Source: Emergomyces orientalis
Lineage: Eukaryota > Ascomycota > Eurotiomycetes > Onygenales > Ajellomycetaceae
Reading direction: 5' to 3'
Assembly: GCA_002110485.1 (NCBI GenBank)
Contig: MOWL01000092.1
Span: 124,001 to 188,000, forward strand
DNA: 64,000 nucleotides
How positions within the stretch are numbered: the stretch's first letter is position 1; each line of letters begins with the position of its first letter. Of the stretch, positions 34,643-46,155 are shown one piece after another. The translations under genes and the position numbers were made by a program. Under the pieces are notes generated by a model that saw only the letters and a program-made list of their open reading frames with translations, did not search any database and was not told the origin of the DNA.

Positions 34643-35354
34643 ATGTCTACCTCCGAGCTCGCTGTTTCCTACGCCTCCTTAATCCTGGCCGATGATGGTG
34701 TTGATATCACGGTATGTTCAGCCCGGGGAAAGGAAAGCGATATTGGAAAGAAAAGCAAGGGGGACCGCAGCTTGAAAAGCAATATGGAATATGAGATATA
34801 TCGCAAAAAGGAACGTCTGCTAACTCATTTTTGATTTCTTGGGGGGGGATTTATATAGTCTGATAAGCTCCAATCCATCCTGAAAGCCGCCAATGTGCCA
34901 GACGTTGAGCCTATCTGGGCTTCTCTGTTCGCCAAGGTACATACCATACGCTCCACCTACCCCCGCTGTCTGTTTTCATGAAATCGCGATTTTCGTTGCA
35001 ATTGGATCTCTTACGCGTGAAGAAAGGAGTGTGATAACAGCAAAGTTGAAGCTAACTTTATGAATGATTTAAAATCCCAAAGGCTCTTGAGGGCAAGGAT
35101 GTGAAAGATCTCCTGCTCAACGTCGGATCGGGCGGTGGTGCCGCTGCCGCTGCTCCTGGCGGAGCTGCCCCTGCCGCCGCTGAGGGTGGTGCCGCTGAGG
35201 AGAAGAAGGAGGAGAAGGAAGAAGGTATGTTTATTTATACAAGATGTTTACTGTCATCCTAAAATTGGAGACACGTCCGGCTAATATATTATTTTTACTG
35301 TGTGCAGAGAAGGAAGAGTCCGACGAGGACATGGGCTTCGGTCTTTTCGACTAA
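34643..35354 (+). CDS. RPP1: 60S acidic ribosomal protein P1
   Basis: P1 pairs with P2 on P0 to form the lateral stalk of the large ribosomal subunit, which recruits elongation factors. Exons 34643-34711, 34859-34936, 35083-35224 and 35308-35354 encode 111 residues, the normal size. The N-terminal dimerisation domain reads ELAVSYASLILADDG and SDKLQSILKAANVPDVEPIWASLFAKALEGKDVKDLL. An alanine/glycine hinge follows, and then the highly conserved acidic C-terminus EESDEDMGFGLFD. The sequence YASLILADDG with VEPIWASLFAKAL is of P1, not P2, type. Confidence 0.97.
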
Positions 35355-35881
35355 ACCCATTTTCTTTCTTTTTTTTCCCCTTCACTACCTTCCTTCCTTC
35401 CTTCCCTCCCCATCCACCTACCACCTTTTGGCGTGTACTCATATTGCGAGAGAGAAAATATACAAAAAAGAAATGGGATGCACAGCTGCGGCGCTTTTAC
35501 GGACAGACCTCCCCCCCAAAATTGCGAAGTTCATATAAAGGATGGAATTTCACTTGGGGACTGGACCAGATAATCGGGTAGCAATTGGTTGAATTTTCTT
35601 TTTTTTCATTATATCAATATGATATGTGCTTCCTAGGATGGTTCTAATGTCATATGGTTCATGGTCATGATTGTCGTATTCGTCAGTATAAAAACAATTA
35701 AATGTGAAAAAAGGTGAAATGCATCGTTCGCTATCGTGGTTCCGCCGCCGTTTGTTTTGGTTCCTGACCCCGTTTGGCTTTTAATAAAAGAGAAAAAGGA
35801 CAAAAAAAAGAAGACCGCCCAAATGATGATACAGAATGAAATACAATGAACGGAGAAGAAAAATAAAAAGGGATGGGGTGT
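35355..35881. other. Convergent 3' region of P1 and the PQ-loop gene
   Basis: T/C-rich sequence with a CTTC repeat near 35385-35405, then AT-rich sequence. Two 3' UTRs are expected and no gene is seen. Confidence 0.6.
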
Positions 35882-37262
35882 TTATATCACGGCCGAAGAA
35901 GATGAATCTCTACACTGGATCGCATATATCCGGAACTGTGCAAAGATCACGGCATCTTCAAATATCGTTCCAAGGGACCCAATCAGCCACGGAAGATTCT
36001 TAAGAAAATAGGCTTTTTCGGTGGAATGAAACAATATCTAAGTGTTTTGTTAGTAGGCGCTCTTCAGGGGTCAGGTCAATATTCAGCTGCCAAAGCGAAA
36101 CAGATTGGGAACTTACCCCTGCGCCATATGATATATTGCCCATGAGAGAAAATATGAAAAATAGTAAAGACAAGCCTATGCAAACGGTTAGCTTGTCAAT
36201 TAACCACAACCGTAGGCTTCTTTGATAACTTGAATGCGAATCGCACATACCTTCGCATGATTTCTCACGGTAGTTTTTGATGATCTGCGGTATCCTCGCA
36301 CTATTTTATTCATCCCAAAGTCCCATTAGTGATTAAAAACCAACCAGGCACTAGGAAATCCAGGGGCTATAACTTACCCTAGATAACAAAGGGCACTCAG
36401 ATACCCAAACACTTGCGCCCCAACCGCCATGTTTCCAGGCTGCTCCTTAGCCGTCGGCTGCCACACACCAGATTGCCAAGCAATCACCCACCCCGCTGCC
36501 CCGGCAGCACAGATCCCAAAAACACTCAAACAGTTCTTCACCCATGCATTCCCGGGCTCAGTCTCCTCCAGAATCTTCGTCAATGAATCCTGCACGTGGT
36601 GCTGTGACTGCCGTCTCCGCATCGACGCCGACGATCGTCTCCTCCGCGCTGCCGCAGAGGCAGAAGCCGAAATGCCCAGGTTCTCGCTCATGCGGCGCGA
36701 GAGGAGCGGGGTGGTGGGGTCGGGCGCATCGGACTCCGCGTCAGACTCGTCAACCGTCATCTCGCCGGACAAGGTACGACCATGCTTGCGTTTTCGAGCA
36801 GCGGAGGCAGCCTTCAGACGGGTATTCTTAATATTATAATAGATGCATTGGCAGATGAGGATGCCATCTGCGAGGCAGAAGTAGACGGCTATGGCGACGA
36901 TAACGGGGACGAGCTGGGCCCAAAGGGAGCCGATTAGGTTTGCGATGTCGCCGATGAACCAGACGAAGATGAAAGCGAGGGAGACGGCGTCTGCGGAGCC
37001 GTATTTGTAGTTTTCGATTAGTTGGGGGACCTGCGTTGGTCTGTTAGATTTTGCATTTGTAATCTTGTAAATAGAAATTCCCCCCTCCCTTCTTATTCTT
37101 GTAGTTTGCGCTCAAAGAGAATGTATGTTTGGAATACAGCTTTGGTTATGTACTGTAGGTACGTACCAGGAGGAATATCCAACATGCAAGAGAAACTGAA
37201 CCTAGCACTCCTGAAGCAGCTTCGCGGGGTGTCAATGGGACGGAATCAGCCGGTCCCCACAT
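35882..37262 (-). CDS. PQ-loop repeat membrane protein (Ypq/Rtc2 family vacuolar transporter)
   Basis: Five minus-strand exons (37262-37167, 37030-36378, 36300-36251, 36175-36117, 36037-35882) encode 337 residues. The seven-helix PQ-loop layout is visible. PQ-loop 1 is VPQLIENYKYGSADAVSL, split by intron 1, followed by FIFVWFIGDIANLIGSLW. A long serine/arginine-rich cytosolic loop lies between helices 3-4 (about residues 105-170). PQ-loop 2 is ARIPQIIKNYREKSCEGLSL, followed by FFIFSLMGNISYGAG. Conserved NLPWLIGSLGT precedes the last helix. Relatives are yeast Ypq1-3, vacuolar basic amino-acid transporters, and fission yeast Stm1. ATG 37262 (MWGPADSVPLTPREAASG) is chosen; an in-frame ATG lies a few codons upstream. 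The substrate is inferred from family. Confidence 0.88.
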
Positions 37263-38449
37263 AGCTAGCATGTACATATCACAGGATAATATGGTGAAAA
37301 GAGAGGTCGATGGGTTAAGGATGACACAATCTCGAAGAAGTGAGACAGGACTCGAGGGAAGAGAAAGTTTGAACCACATATAGGTCCTGAAGATGAAGGG
37401 TTCAATATGAACAATCGCAAGGATCCATCAGTTTTGCATGGCTATTTCTTGTTGAGGAGAAGATACAGAGAGTGAAACATCTGGTCTTTGTTCAACTTAA
37501 GAGGGGGCAAGAGGTTCAGAGAGTTGCAAGCATTAAAGAAAAAAAAAATCGGAAATATCCTGCATAAGTAAAATTAGTTGATGACGCTATTATTAAAGAG
37601 ATCTTGACTCAGGGAAATGGTCACGTGATAGATCCTATTTTCTAGAACGGACAAAGAAAGACGACATGGGAGATTAAAGAGAAGAATCAATTTTCTATAC
37701 AGTAATTAAGGGTTTGTCGCTCGCAATGAATTGCTGACACTTCTTTATTTATTTTTCATTTCAAGCCAATTGGCCGTTTGATACATAATCTGCTCTGCCA
37801 CCCCAAGGCTTAAAAATGTTGGATGCCTTGGGATGAAAGTACTGTACCTTAAGTACCTGGCTACCCTCCATCAGTCATCCCAGCCTATTCCCTGCTTCCT
37901 TCACCCTTTCTGAAACATTTCAGGGTTTGTCCTTGTGCCTTTTCATCTTAGCGGACTTCTCTCCCGGCGGACTGTGGCTGCGGCACGAGAATTTTCGGCT
38001 GCGGAATTAGGGCAACACTAGTCACATGACTTGTAACAAACCGGTTCAGCTCAATACACCCAGCTGCGGCGTATTCTCAATACAGCATTACGTCTCTTTC
38101 ATCTGGATGTTACGAGAGATCATCGACCGGATTTGCGAACTCACTGCATGTCCTCCAGCCGATCATTAATCTCTCATTTTCTTCTCGCTGGGCGGGGATA
38201 AGCAACAGGCCCTCACCTTGCAAGCAAGGAATATGGAGATTGAATATAATATGAAATAGCCGTGCCAATCAACAGCTCCCAATTATTGGCCCAGCCCTGA
38301 GGAAGCCAGGACGTCATAACAATGATATGTCGCCTGTTCCGCATATTTTAATTAATTGCAAAATCTATATGAGATACTGCCCTTCGCTCACTCTAGTATT
38401 ACCATTGACCATATCCCTATGACGAACTGCAGCCTGGCTACTGCGGTAC
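37263..38449. other. Intergenic region between the PQ-loop gene and the type II protein gene
   Basis: Both flanking genes start here and diverge. A full palindrome TCACGTGA lies at 37621-37628. A GTACCTTAAGTACC element lies near 37843-37856, related to the TACCTAGGTA-type motifs elsewhere in the window. No gene is seen. Confidence 0.5.
37621..37628. promoter_or_regulatory. TCACGTGA palindrome (E-box, bHLH/Cbf1-type site)
   Basis: A perfect 8-bp palindrome about 360 bases upstream of the PQ-loop gene start. It matches the consensus bound by Cbf1-like bHLH factors. Binding is not shown by sequence alone. Confidence 0.35.
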
Positions 38450-39886
38450 ATGCCTATTGCCTCGAAGTCAATGCTGTGTAAAGTCCTCAAAGGTACCGTG
38501 TCCACCCTTGGGACCGTACTCATCCTTCTCTTGACGGCTGAAAGCTTTCGTCGGGGGCTCTTGACAACTCCATCGTCTCTACCAGGCGGCCCCCAACTAC
38601 AAAATGTCGTAGCCCCTAAAGGCGGCAATGACAGTGAACATGATTCGACTTCGGTTTCAATACCGGATAGGACTCCGATAACACTTTCTAGTGACGATTT
38701 TGGATTGCTGGGAGGCGAAATGTCAGAGAGATATCGGCAGATCTTCTCTGCATCTACAGCAGACAAGAAGTACTTCCTGATTCAATTTGGAGAACTGGAA
38801 GCAATAAACCCGAGCATCATCCCACACCCAAGTATGGAAAACACTTGGATCATTGTTGCCCAACAGCAAAGAAGCTCCATTCCGAATTCGGTATGGTTTG
38901 CTGAGCTCGTTTGCAATGCCGTTTTTAAAGATGGCTCGCTCCAGTGCATCCAGTCTCCAATGATTCTTCCAATAGCCGCGACACCTAACAATGCGGGGAA
39001 TTGTGTTGGCGAGCTCGAGTACTTTTCTTTCAATATTGGCCCTCATGATGCGCGGGTCTTCTACGGACCCAATGCCCCTTACACGGTATACGGATCGAAC
39101 TCAGAATATACTTGCTTCGGACAGTGGATGCACGACTTCAGAATGCTGGTAGATTGGGGATATGAGCCCTTTGGACTGAACGAGTTCAAAAAGGCCACAG
39201 AAATCCGGAGACACGCGCCCTACGGCTTCATCGAAAAAAATTGGTTCGTTTTCTGGGACAAAAACGGACGAATGTACGTTCACTACGATATGTCACCCAA
39301 ACGTGCATTTGCGAAATTGGATTCCAGCGGCGCAGTCTCAGAAGACCTAGCTCCGTTGGCACTTTCCAACGATGAGAAATGCATGAAGAAATATATGCCC
39401 AAAGTCACTCCGGAGCTAGAATCTATACACCAATCTACCAATTCCCTATCTATCACACTTTGCAGACGAGCAGACCCGACCTGCGAATCCAATGATTCCA
39501 ACACATTCATTTTCACAATTTTCCAGCACAAGGCTTTCTATTCTTTCCACAGCATCTATGAGCCTTACGCCATTCTCTTCAAACAAACAACACCATTTGG
39601 AATCCACGGGATTTCAACTAAACCTTTATGGATCCATGGTCGTGGGAAGCCTGGACAGGGGAAGAAACCGGCCAAGCTGGTCCCGCAAGCCGCGCAATCA
39701 TGGAGCCAGACCGAAATGTTCTACTTCACATCCATGAGCTGGAAAACATATGGTCAAAGATACCATGGCTATATCGATGACCTCTTGTTTATTGGGTTCG
39801 GAATTGAGGATTCCAAGACTGCGGGGATTGATATAATGGCTGGTGATCTCTTGTTGGATCTTCGCCTTTGTTCAAGCTCGTGAAAA
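38450..39886 (+). CDS. Type II membrane protein of unknown function, lumenal domain with GPHDARVF motif
   Basis: A single uninterrupted frame of 477 codons. Residues about 15-30 (STLGTVLILLLTAES) form one hydrophobic helix after a short basic N-terminus, indicating a signal anchor and a lumenal or extracellular body, as in Golgi glycosyltransferases. Roughly 70 residues of spacer precede a globular domain. Conserved-looking segments are NTWIIVAQQ, GPHDARVFYGPNAPYTVYGS, FGQWMHDFRMLVDWG, NWFVFWDKNGRMYVHYDM, and a series of short strand-like stretches near the end. The aromatic strands and the motif with Asp-Ala-Arg recall the GPxDPR motif of five-bladed beta-propeller mannoside-processing enzymes (GH130-like and fungal beta-mannosyltransferases), but this link is weak and is my inference. 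Its neighbours are a membrane acyltransferase and an OCH1-like mannosyltransferase. Confidence 0.75.
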
Positions 39887-40695
39887 AACCATTGGCAATC
39901 CCTTCATTTTATGGTTGATTTTGTTTCACAATTTGCATGTAATATTACAGATGGCGAATGAGCGCATTGTTTATTTTGAGCAGCCGTTACGTTGACATTC
40001 TCATCTGCCCGTATACTATATTGAACGCCCAAAGTTCTCTCCTCCGCCCATGTGATTGTGACCCTAAATCTTAGCTCACGTTTTTAGGGCCGTATTTTAT
40101 TTTTGCCCTCCAACCGCAAGAACTCGGGATTATTGATTCGCGCGATCGGGGTAGAAGCGCCCCCGTTTAACTACTTGCCGTGTCTCAACCGTTTCCTGCA
40201 ATAAACAAGACTTGCAGGGTTGCTATCCCCGAGAACGCTGCGAACTTTAATTCATACCAAAAGACGATCACACCGGTTGGCGATATTCCATCAGCACATG
40301 TGAATTGTTATCCACAGTAATACCAGAGCCCTAGATAGTAAGGCTCAGATACTGCGTTGATGACGACCGTTCTTCCAAACCAGTTGTCAGAATAGGACCA
40401 CTACATAGGGAATATGTGGGGTTCAACGCTGAATGAAATGCTGACTGTGATGGGAAGCAACCCCGCAATAATCAATGCCCACGTTATCGGGTTTTTGCAC
40501 GTCCCCGAACTCAATTCATCGATGATATTACAGCAACTACAGCTTTTTTTTGTAGCGGGGAAACAGTAGAGGAACAACAAAAGAGAAATATCTCCTATTC
40601 CGTGCTCAAAAACAAGAAGTAGCAACATAACCTGCAGAACAAAGAGAGATATTTTTATATATGTGGAAAAAGGGCGATGCTAATGTGATGCAGTT
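39884..40695. other. Convergent 3' region, type II protein gene and acyltransferase gene
   Basis: The interval holds two 3' ends. A minus-strand frame around 40401-40628 translates to a short hydrophobic/cysteine-rich peptide, but has no family and no support. Nothing else is seen. Confidence 0.5.
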
Positions 40696-42216
40696 TCATA
40701 ATTTTACATTGGGAGGCGATGATGATGATGACGACGCCTGGGTTTTGGCGTATGCCCATTGCGCAAACCTCACACTGGGCTCATCAATGAGCTTGGTTGC
40801 GATCTCGGCGAGCCAAAGCGTAAGCGGCAAAAGAATGAGATGTGGGAGGAGGAATCCTAGTTCCAAACCAAGTGGGCCGGTTTTTGGTAGCGGGAAACGG
40901 TTAATCCAACCTGGAAATTTGACGGCATGTGATTCTCTCAACCAGCCCGTGGCGGCATATATTCTATCGCCGAGCGTCCACAGGACCGGCCCATGCATCA
41001 GGTAGAGAGAGAACGATATGCGGCCAAGATACTGGTTGAAGCGCGTCTCGAAAAAGGCTTTTAGCCCCGGTATGCGTGGGATTGCCGCGACGATTAATGT
41101 AGCGGCCCAGAAGAGGTAGAACCATTTGTAATCGAAGACGGCTTGGGGTTTGAAAAAGGATAAGAGGTACCAGCCTGGGGATGATTTGAGGACCTGGATA
41201 TCGGAATTTTGCGAGGGAACACCGCCTAGGTACATACTGATCACCAAGGCAGTGTATGCCAGGATATGTTTGTGCGGCTCCAGTCTTGTAATCAACCGGG
41301 GGAGATTGTTGTTGCGGGCAAGTAGGTCGAGATCGCACAAAAGCATCCCAGCCATAAACAACGCGCAAAACCAGCCGTCTGCAATATACATGAAGTAGAA
41401 TATCAGTCCTACTTCGCACCACAGCCGCGCATTCCTTGTACACCTCGAAAACGCCTGCAAGGAGGCGTAGATGAGCATAGAGCCCTTGAACTCGACGGGG
41501 ATCGACCACGCGTGGAAATTGTACGGAAACCAAGGCTCGTTGCCGGTATTAAAAATGAAGCTGAAGTTTTTCATCTCGCAATACCAGTTCCACAACTCGT
41601 CGCGGTAATTCGCGCGCGGGTCCGGCGATCCGCGAATGCTAAACAAATGCCACGATGTCATGTATAGAAATGTCGTGGCGATAACAGGTAGAAACAGCCG
41701 CAGCCACCGTCGAAACAACGCAGAGGCCATATTATCCCCCAATTTTACATAGTCACCATCGGCGATCATGCTTAATGGTTTTGCCGCCAGTACATATCCT
41801 GACAGCACAAAAAATACACTGACGGCGAAATGGCCACCACAGAAGAACGTCCGGATCCCAGGTAAGGAAGCAAAATAGTACTGTCTGTTATACCCGAAGG
41901 CGTTCTCGAAGATCTGATCTCCCGACACTGATTCGTGCGCCCATAACTGATGGTGGCCAAGGTATACCAAGAAGGCGGCGAATCCTCTGATGCCGTCGAG
42001 ATATCCCGTGCGTCGCCCGGCAGGTCCTCCCCCTCCACCACCACGCCCAACTCCGTGCAATGTGGCAGACTTCCATAGCCCGGCGGGTCGGACGAGTTTT
42101 GCCCATTCCTTTGTGGTATCTGATGCTTGGATGCTGACAGGCCGCCATTCGGGTGTTATTTCCTCCCAGTTCCCATTCTCCAAGATGTTTTCTTGCCCGC
42201 TGCTGGGGGACATCAT
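40696..42216 (-). CDS. Acyltransferase 3 family multi-spanning membrane protein
   Basis: An uninterrupted 506-codon minus-strand frame. After about 70 polar residues with a poly-glycine stretch, the acyltransferase-3 signature begins with GYLDGIRGFAAFLVYLGHHQLW; the histidine pair is in the position of the catalytic histidine in this family. SVFFVLSGYVLAAKPL follows, then RRWLRLFLPVIATTF, HAWSIPVEFKGSMLIY, and a C-terminal series of hydrophobic helices including YLGRISFSLYLMHGPVLW. Around ten membrane helices are expected. Members O-acetylate sugars or other hydroxyls, using acyl donors across the membrane (bacterial OafA, fungal relatives). The substrate is unknown. An in-frame MM pair starts the frame, and either could initiate. 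The gene lacks introns, unlike most genes in the window. Confidence 0.88.
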   Translation of the reverse strand: MMSPSSGQENILENGNWEEITPEWRPVSIQASDTTKEWAKLVRPAGLWKSATLHGVGRGGGGGGPAGRRTGYLDGIRGFAAFLVYLGHHQLWAHESVSGDQIFENAFGYNRQYYFASLPGIRTFFCGGHFAVSVFFVLSGYVLAAKPLSMIADGDYVKLGDNMASALFRRWLRLFLPVIATTFLYMTSWHLFSIRGSPDPRANYRDELWNWYCEMKNFSFIFNTGNEPWFPYNFHAWSIPVEFKGSMLIYASLQAFSRCTRNARLWCEVGLIFYFMYIADGWFCALFMAGMLLCDLDLLARNNNLPRLITRLEPHKHILAYTALVISMYLGGVPSQNSDIQVLKSSPGWYLLSFFKPQAVFDYKWFYLFWAATLIVAAIPRIPGLKAFFETRFNQYLGRISFSLYLMHGPVLWTLGDRIYAATGWLRESHAVKFPGWINRFPLPKTGPLGLELGFLLPHLILLPLTLWLAEIATKLIDEPSVRFAQWAYAKTQASSSSSSPPNVKL

Positions 42217-44119
42217 CTGGATGGAAATTGGGGGAAAATATCGAAGGGGGCAAACAATAGGATATTTAGGAAACTTCTACTCTCTTGTTCTTTTGTGTGT
42301 GGTGATTCATGTGAATAAGGAAAAAAAGGTAGGTAGACAGCAGGTTTAAAAATAAAATTAGATGTTTAAAAATTGATTTCTGAGAGGTCAGAGCGCAATT
42401 GGTCCCCGGAGAGTTCATCAGGACAAGAATCAAAACCCGAAGTCAAATAAAAATCAACAAAAGGAACAGAAAAGATGGTGGCAGGGGAGGCGGAGGCGAA
42501 TGTCAAGGTCGACTACTGCTTGGCTGCTGAGCAAGGTCGCAACCGAAGTTCAGTTCAAGAAATGAAAGCGGAACAGGCATTCCCTCCCTGCATTTACTTT
42601 GGAATCCAATGCAAGTATCATGGATATATCGAGTAGGACTGGATTCTGTAAATTATGGTATAAACCATGGTACAAACCATGCCATATCACAAGCAATACC
42701 AGTCGTGGGCGCGATTACTGCTAGCAATGAAACCATCCATTCGTACAGTATCCCCGAGGCTTCTAATGATATTGATGCGTAACTTTCACGGAAGACAGCC
42801 CTAAAAAAAACTGGAGATATGCAAGTTGAACGGTGTCATTGGAGGTCAGACGTGGATATTCTTCTTGTGCGTCGTTCACATGGGAAGAGTAGTAGTAGTA
42901 GCGGTCAGGTCAATTTGCCAGAGTCCTGTCTCGTCCTTACATTGGGCCCCACAGCCTGTTGGCCCGTTACCCTGTTCCTTGTTCCCTTTCTCTGAAGTGA
43001 GATCCCGAGTGGAAGGGGGGCGGATGGAAGGGGTGAAGAGGGGGGGGTTCCCAATTATCGCGCAGAGCTGGGATCTAACTAGTTCTCTGACAGCTTTTGG
43101 TGAGCTGCATCGCCGCCACGGCAAGGCCTGGCCTATCTGGTCGAACATCCGTTCAATATAACTAGTTGAAAAGCTGGAGACAGCGACGTGCCTGTGACGA
43201 TGCTGAGTTTCGTATGACTTTTGTGTGAACGGGCTGAGCTGTACGATCATCGCATCCTTCACATGCTTCCCCACCCCAGCACGAGGCACAATCGAAGGTA
43301 TCCGCCCCTTAATTTCCCCAAGAATCTAAACCACGGGTAAGAAAAACCCAGAGCCAACAAGAGTATCATGAAAGCAAAGTTGGAGACATAGGGATTACCT
43401 CATCCTTGGCGAGTTGATTTTCTTATCGTTTTGTCCGCTCGGCGGCGGTATTATATATAAGAACAAGGGGGTAAACCATGATTCCATCGGACTAGCAGAT
43501 ATGCCCCGGTAATATCTATCTACTTTAGTCTAAATGGTCCACCGTGCGCTTCTACGCCTCCGCATGAACTGCAGTAACGAGTTTGGCATACTCTGGCAGG
43601 TCGGCGTATGTAATTTACAATTCGAATTGCCCGTAATGATTTTCACTGTATTTCCGCTGTTCTGCCTGGGTTCCCATTTGCTTTCTTTTTAGCTTTCTTC
43701 TTAGAAGAAGGCTATGGAAGAAGCGTAATTGGGAATATATCGGGCCATATATATTGTCAAATTATTTCCATGTGCTCCCCATTTCCCCCAGAAAAGCATA
43801 AAGTTGAGTCAAAGCTTGGGGATTTCGCCAACTTTCCCCGCTGTCAATGACACTCCTACCTTGTTGTCCTTCTCCTTACTTCTCCCTCTCCCTTCTTCAT
43901 ATCTTCATTTTTTATTCCTTCAATCCTCGGAATCCTATCAGGAGAGACATGTTTGTGAAAAGCTGTCGATAATGCAGTCGTTTCCTGTTCCTTTTCCTTG
44001 AAAGCTTGTTTCTCTTTTCGCACCAATTTCCGGCGGGAACAAGCAAAAGGAGAAAATCTCCAAGCAGGAAAGATCTCGGCCGGCAGTAGAAAACGAAGAT
44101 AAGGAAAGGAGAAATCACG
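42217..44119. other. Intergenic region upstream of the acyltransferase and OCH1-like genes
   Basis: Both flanking genes start here and point away from each other, so two promoters share 1.9 kb. The longest open frames, about 110-140 codons around 42826-43289, overlap on opposite strands and have no domain. CT-rich sequence from 43860 to 43990 resembles a fungal promoter. No gene is supported. Confidence 0.5.
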
Positions 44120-45307
44120 ATGCTTACCGCCAAACCGAGGTTGACGCGGAGGTTATTATCCGGTTGCATCGCGTTCATACTCATTGTTATATATCTCTCA
44201 ACCGCCGCATTTTCGGCCTCATATGCCAGGGAGATGTCGCCCTCCCCTCACCTTGCGGGTGGGTTCCCACGGAAGATTTGGCAGACGTGGAAAGTCCACC
44301 CGCTCGAGTTTGAGAAACGAGAGATGGAGGGTGCCCGAAGTTGGGCATCGAAGAATCCGGGCCATAGATACGAGGTACTAACAGACCAAACCGATCTATA
44401 CTATCTGGAAACTCATTTCGGCCCCAAAGGCCTGAATCGCCCGGATATAATATACGTATACCGCTCGCTAACAGCGACGATCATAAAAGCTGATCTACTA
44501 CGGTATTTGGTCATGTATGTGGAGGGCGGGGTATATGCAGACATTGATGTCGAGGCGCTCAAGCCGCTTGACAGCTTTATTCCGGATAGGTTCAACGAGC
44601 AAGATATAGATATGATCATTGGCGTGGAGGTCGACCAGCCCGAGTTCAGAAACCACACCGTCCTGGGGCCTAAATCGCAATCGTTCTGCCAGTGGACTTT
44701 CGTTTGCAAACCCCGTCTCCCCGTTATGTTAAAACTGGTCGAGAATATCATACACTGGTTAAACCAGCTCTCAAAAAAACAAAACTTGCCCATCTCGCAG
44801 ATTACACTCGACTTTGACGATGTGATCAGCGGCACTGGCCCCTCTGCATTCACAAGAGCGATCCTGGGAGATATGAACTATCGGACAGGAAAAAAAGTGA
44901 CCTGGGAGGCGTTCCACAATATGGCGGAGTCGAAAGTGGTGGGAGGCATACTAGTTCTTACTGTCGAAGCCTTTGCGGCCGGCCAGGGACATTCGAACTC
45001 CGGGAGCCATAATGCGAGAACTGCGTTGGTCAAGCATCACTTTCATGCTTCCGGATGGCCGAACAACCATCGCAGATATATGCACCCGATTCTTGGCGAG
45101 GTCGAGAAGTGTAATTGGAATGCAGAGTGCGTAGCGGAATGGGATAGAAAGAGAACTGCGTTCGGTGCGCTTCCACTTGAGGAGCAGGCAAAACGGATTG
45201 CGGTCAAACAGTTTGCGGACGCTATCAATAACCCGGCTCCTAAGCCGAATCCGAACCCAAATTTGAGTCCAAAGCCTATTCAGAACCCCAATAAAGATCC
45301 CCGATGA
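44120..45307 (+). CDS. OCH1/HOC1-family alpha-1,6-mannosyltransferase (GT32)
   Basis: A Golgi type II mannosyltransferase that starts or extends the N-glycan outer chain in yeast. The frame is intronless, 395 codons. A basic N-terminus is followed by a signal anchor at about residues 14-34 (LLSGCIAFILIVIYLSTAAF). The GT32 landmarks are FPRKIWQTWK, then ATIIKADLLRYLVMYVEGGVYADIDVEAL with the metal-binding DxD at Asp141/Asp143, GVEVDQPEF, and DFDDVISGTGPSAFTRAIL. HHFHASGW lies near the C-terminal end of the domain. The tail is a proline/asparagine/lysine low-complexity repeat (PKPNPNPNLSPKP). Filamentous fungi carry several OCH1 paralogues and I cannot tell which one this is. Confidence 0.92.
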   Translation: MLTAKPRLTRRLLSGCIAFILIVIYLSTAAFSASYAREMSPSPHLAGGFPRKIWQTWKVHPLEFEKREMEGARSWASKNPGHRYEVLTDQTDLYYLETHFGPKGLNRPDIIYVYRSLTATIIKADLLRYLVMYVEGGVYADIDVEALKPLDSFIPDRFNEQDIDMIIGVEVDQPEFRNHTVLGPKSQSFCQWTFVCKPRLPVMLKLVENIIHWLNQLSKKQNLPISQITLDFDDVISGTGPSAFTRAILGDMNYRTGKKVTWEAFHNMAESKVVGGILVLTVEAFAAGQGHSNSGSHNARTALVKHHFHASGWPNNHRRYMHPILGEVEKCNWNAECVAEWDRKRTAFGALPLEEQAKRIAVKQFADAINNPAPKPNPNPNLSPKPIQNPNKDPR

Positions 45308-46155
45308 ATGATTGCTGGATATATATATATATGATTGTGTGTTTCTGAGCTCGTGCCTTACGTGCGGAAAAGGTGTGGAGGGAGATGGACACGATCAGGC
45401 GCCTCGTATCGAAGGAAATTCGCCAGCGACAAACCCGAATACAGTCATCCATGAGCAAAAAGATGCTGACGATCTCGAATACCCTTCGTCACGCGTCGGG
45501 AGTTGAAATAGGTGTTGTGAATGAGGAGGTGGATTGCGACACATGAAAACAGCTTTGGACAACAAAAGGGGGGGTGGGAACTCGGGTTGGGAACTTGGGT
45601 TTGAAAGGCGCCTCTATTAAACATTCGACATCTGGGGCCTTTTGTCGAATATATATTTATGAGTTTCTGTTTGTTTGAACATGAGGCATGATGGCATACG
45701 TGAATAAATGAGGGTTTCTTTTCCTTTTTCGAAAGGGCGGATTTGGTGTTCACTCATAACGGGGATTTACAGAGCGGAGGCCTTTTTTTTCATTGCCATT
45801 CATTGATTTATTATTGATGGAAGGGATTTTTCCCTTTCCCTCCTGCTTAGGCGTTCTGGATGACGGGTCTATGGCGGGGAGTGCGGAGATGTATCCCACG
45901 CATACATCTCGGTATTTGTGTTTTCTGCCAACGCACGGCCTTATAATACATCTCATGCATGTGCTGTGTGTATAGTCCATGAAATGTACAGTATATAAGT
46001 TTGCGAGCTTTACTTATTCCGCGATTGTATTTTCTTCTTGTTTTCCGGTTCCTCCTCTATTGCTATGTCGTTCACGGAATCAAAGGTATAGAGAGGAGAA
46101 GGATAAAAAGAGAAAGGGCGACGAAGAACTGTTGGAGTGATCTATTCCCACAGCT
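45308..46155. other. Convergent 3' region of the OCH1-like gene and RQC1
   Basis: An AT dinucleotide run near 45319-45332 follows the OCH1-like stop codon. The rest is mixed sequence without a credible open frame. Confidence 0.55.

Noticed and set aside
42876..43289. 137-codon minus-strand frame upstream of the acyltransferase
   Set aside because: Overlaps an opposite-strand frame, has no domain, and lies in a probable divergent promoter.
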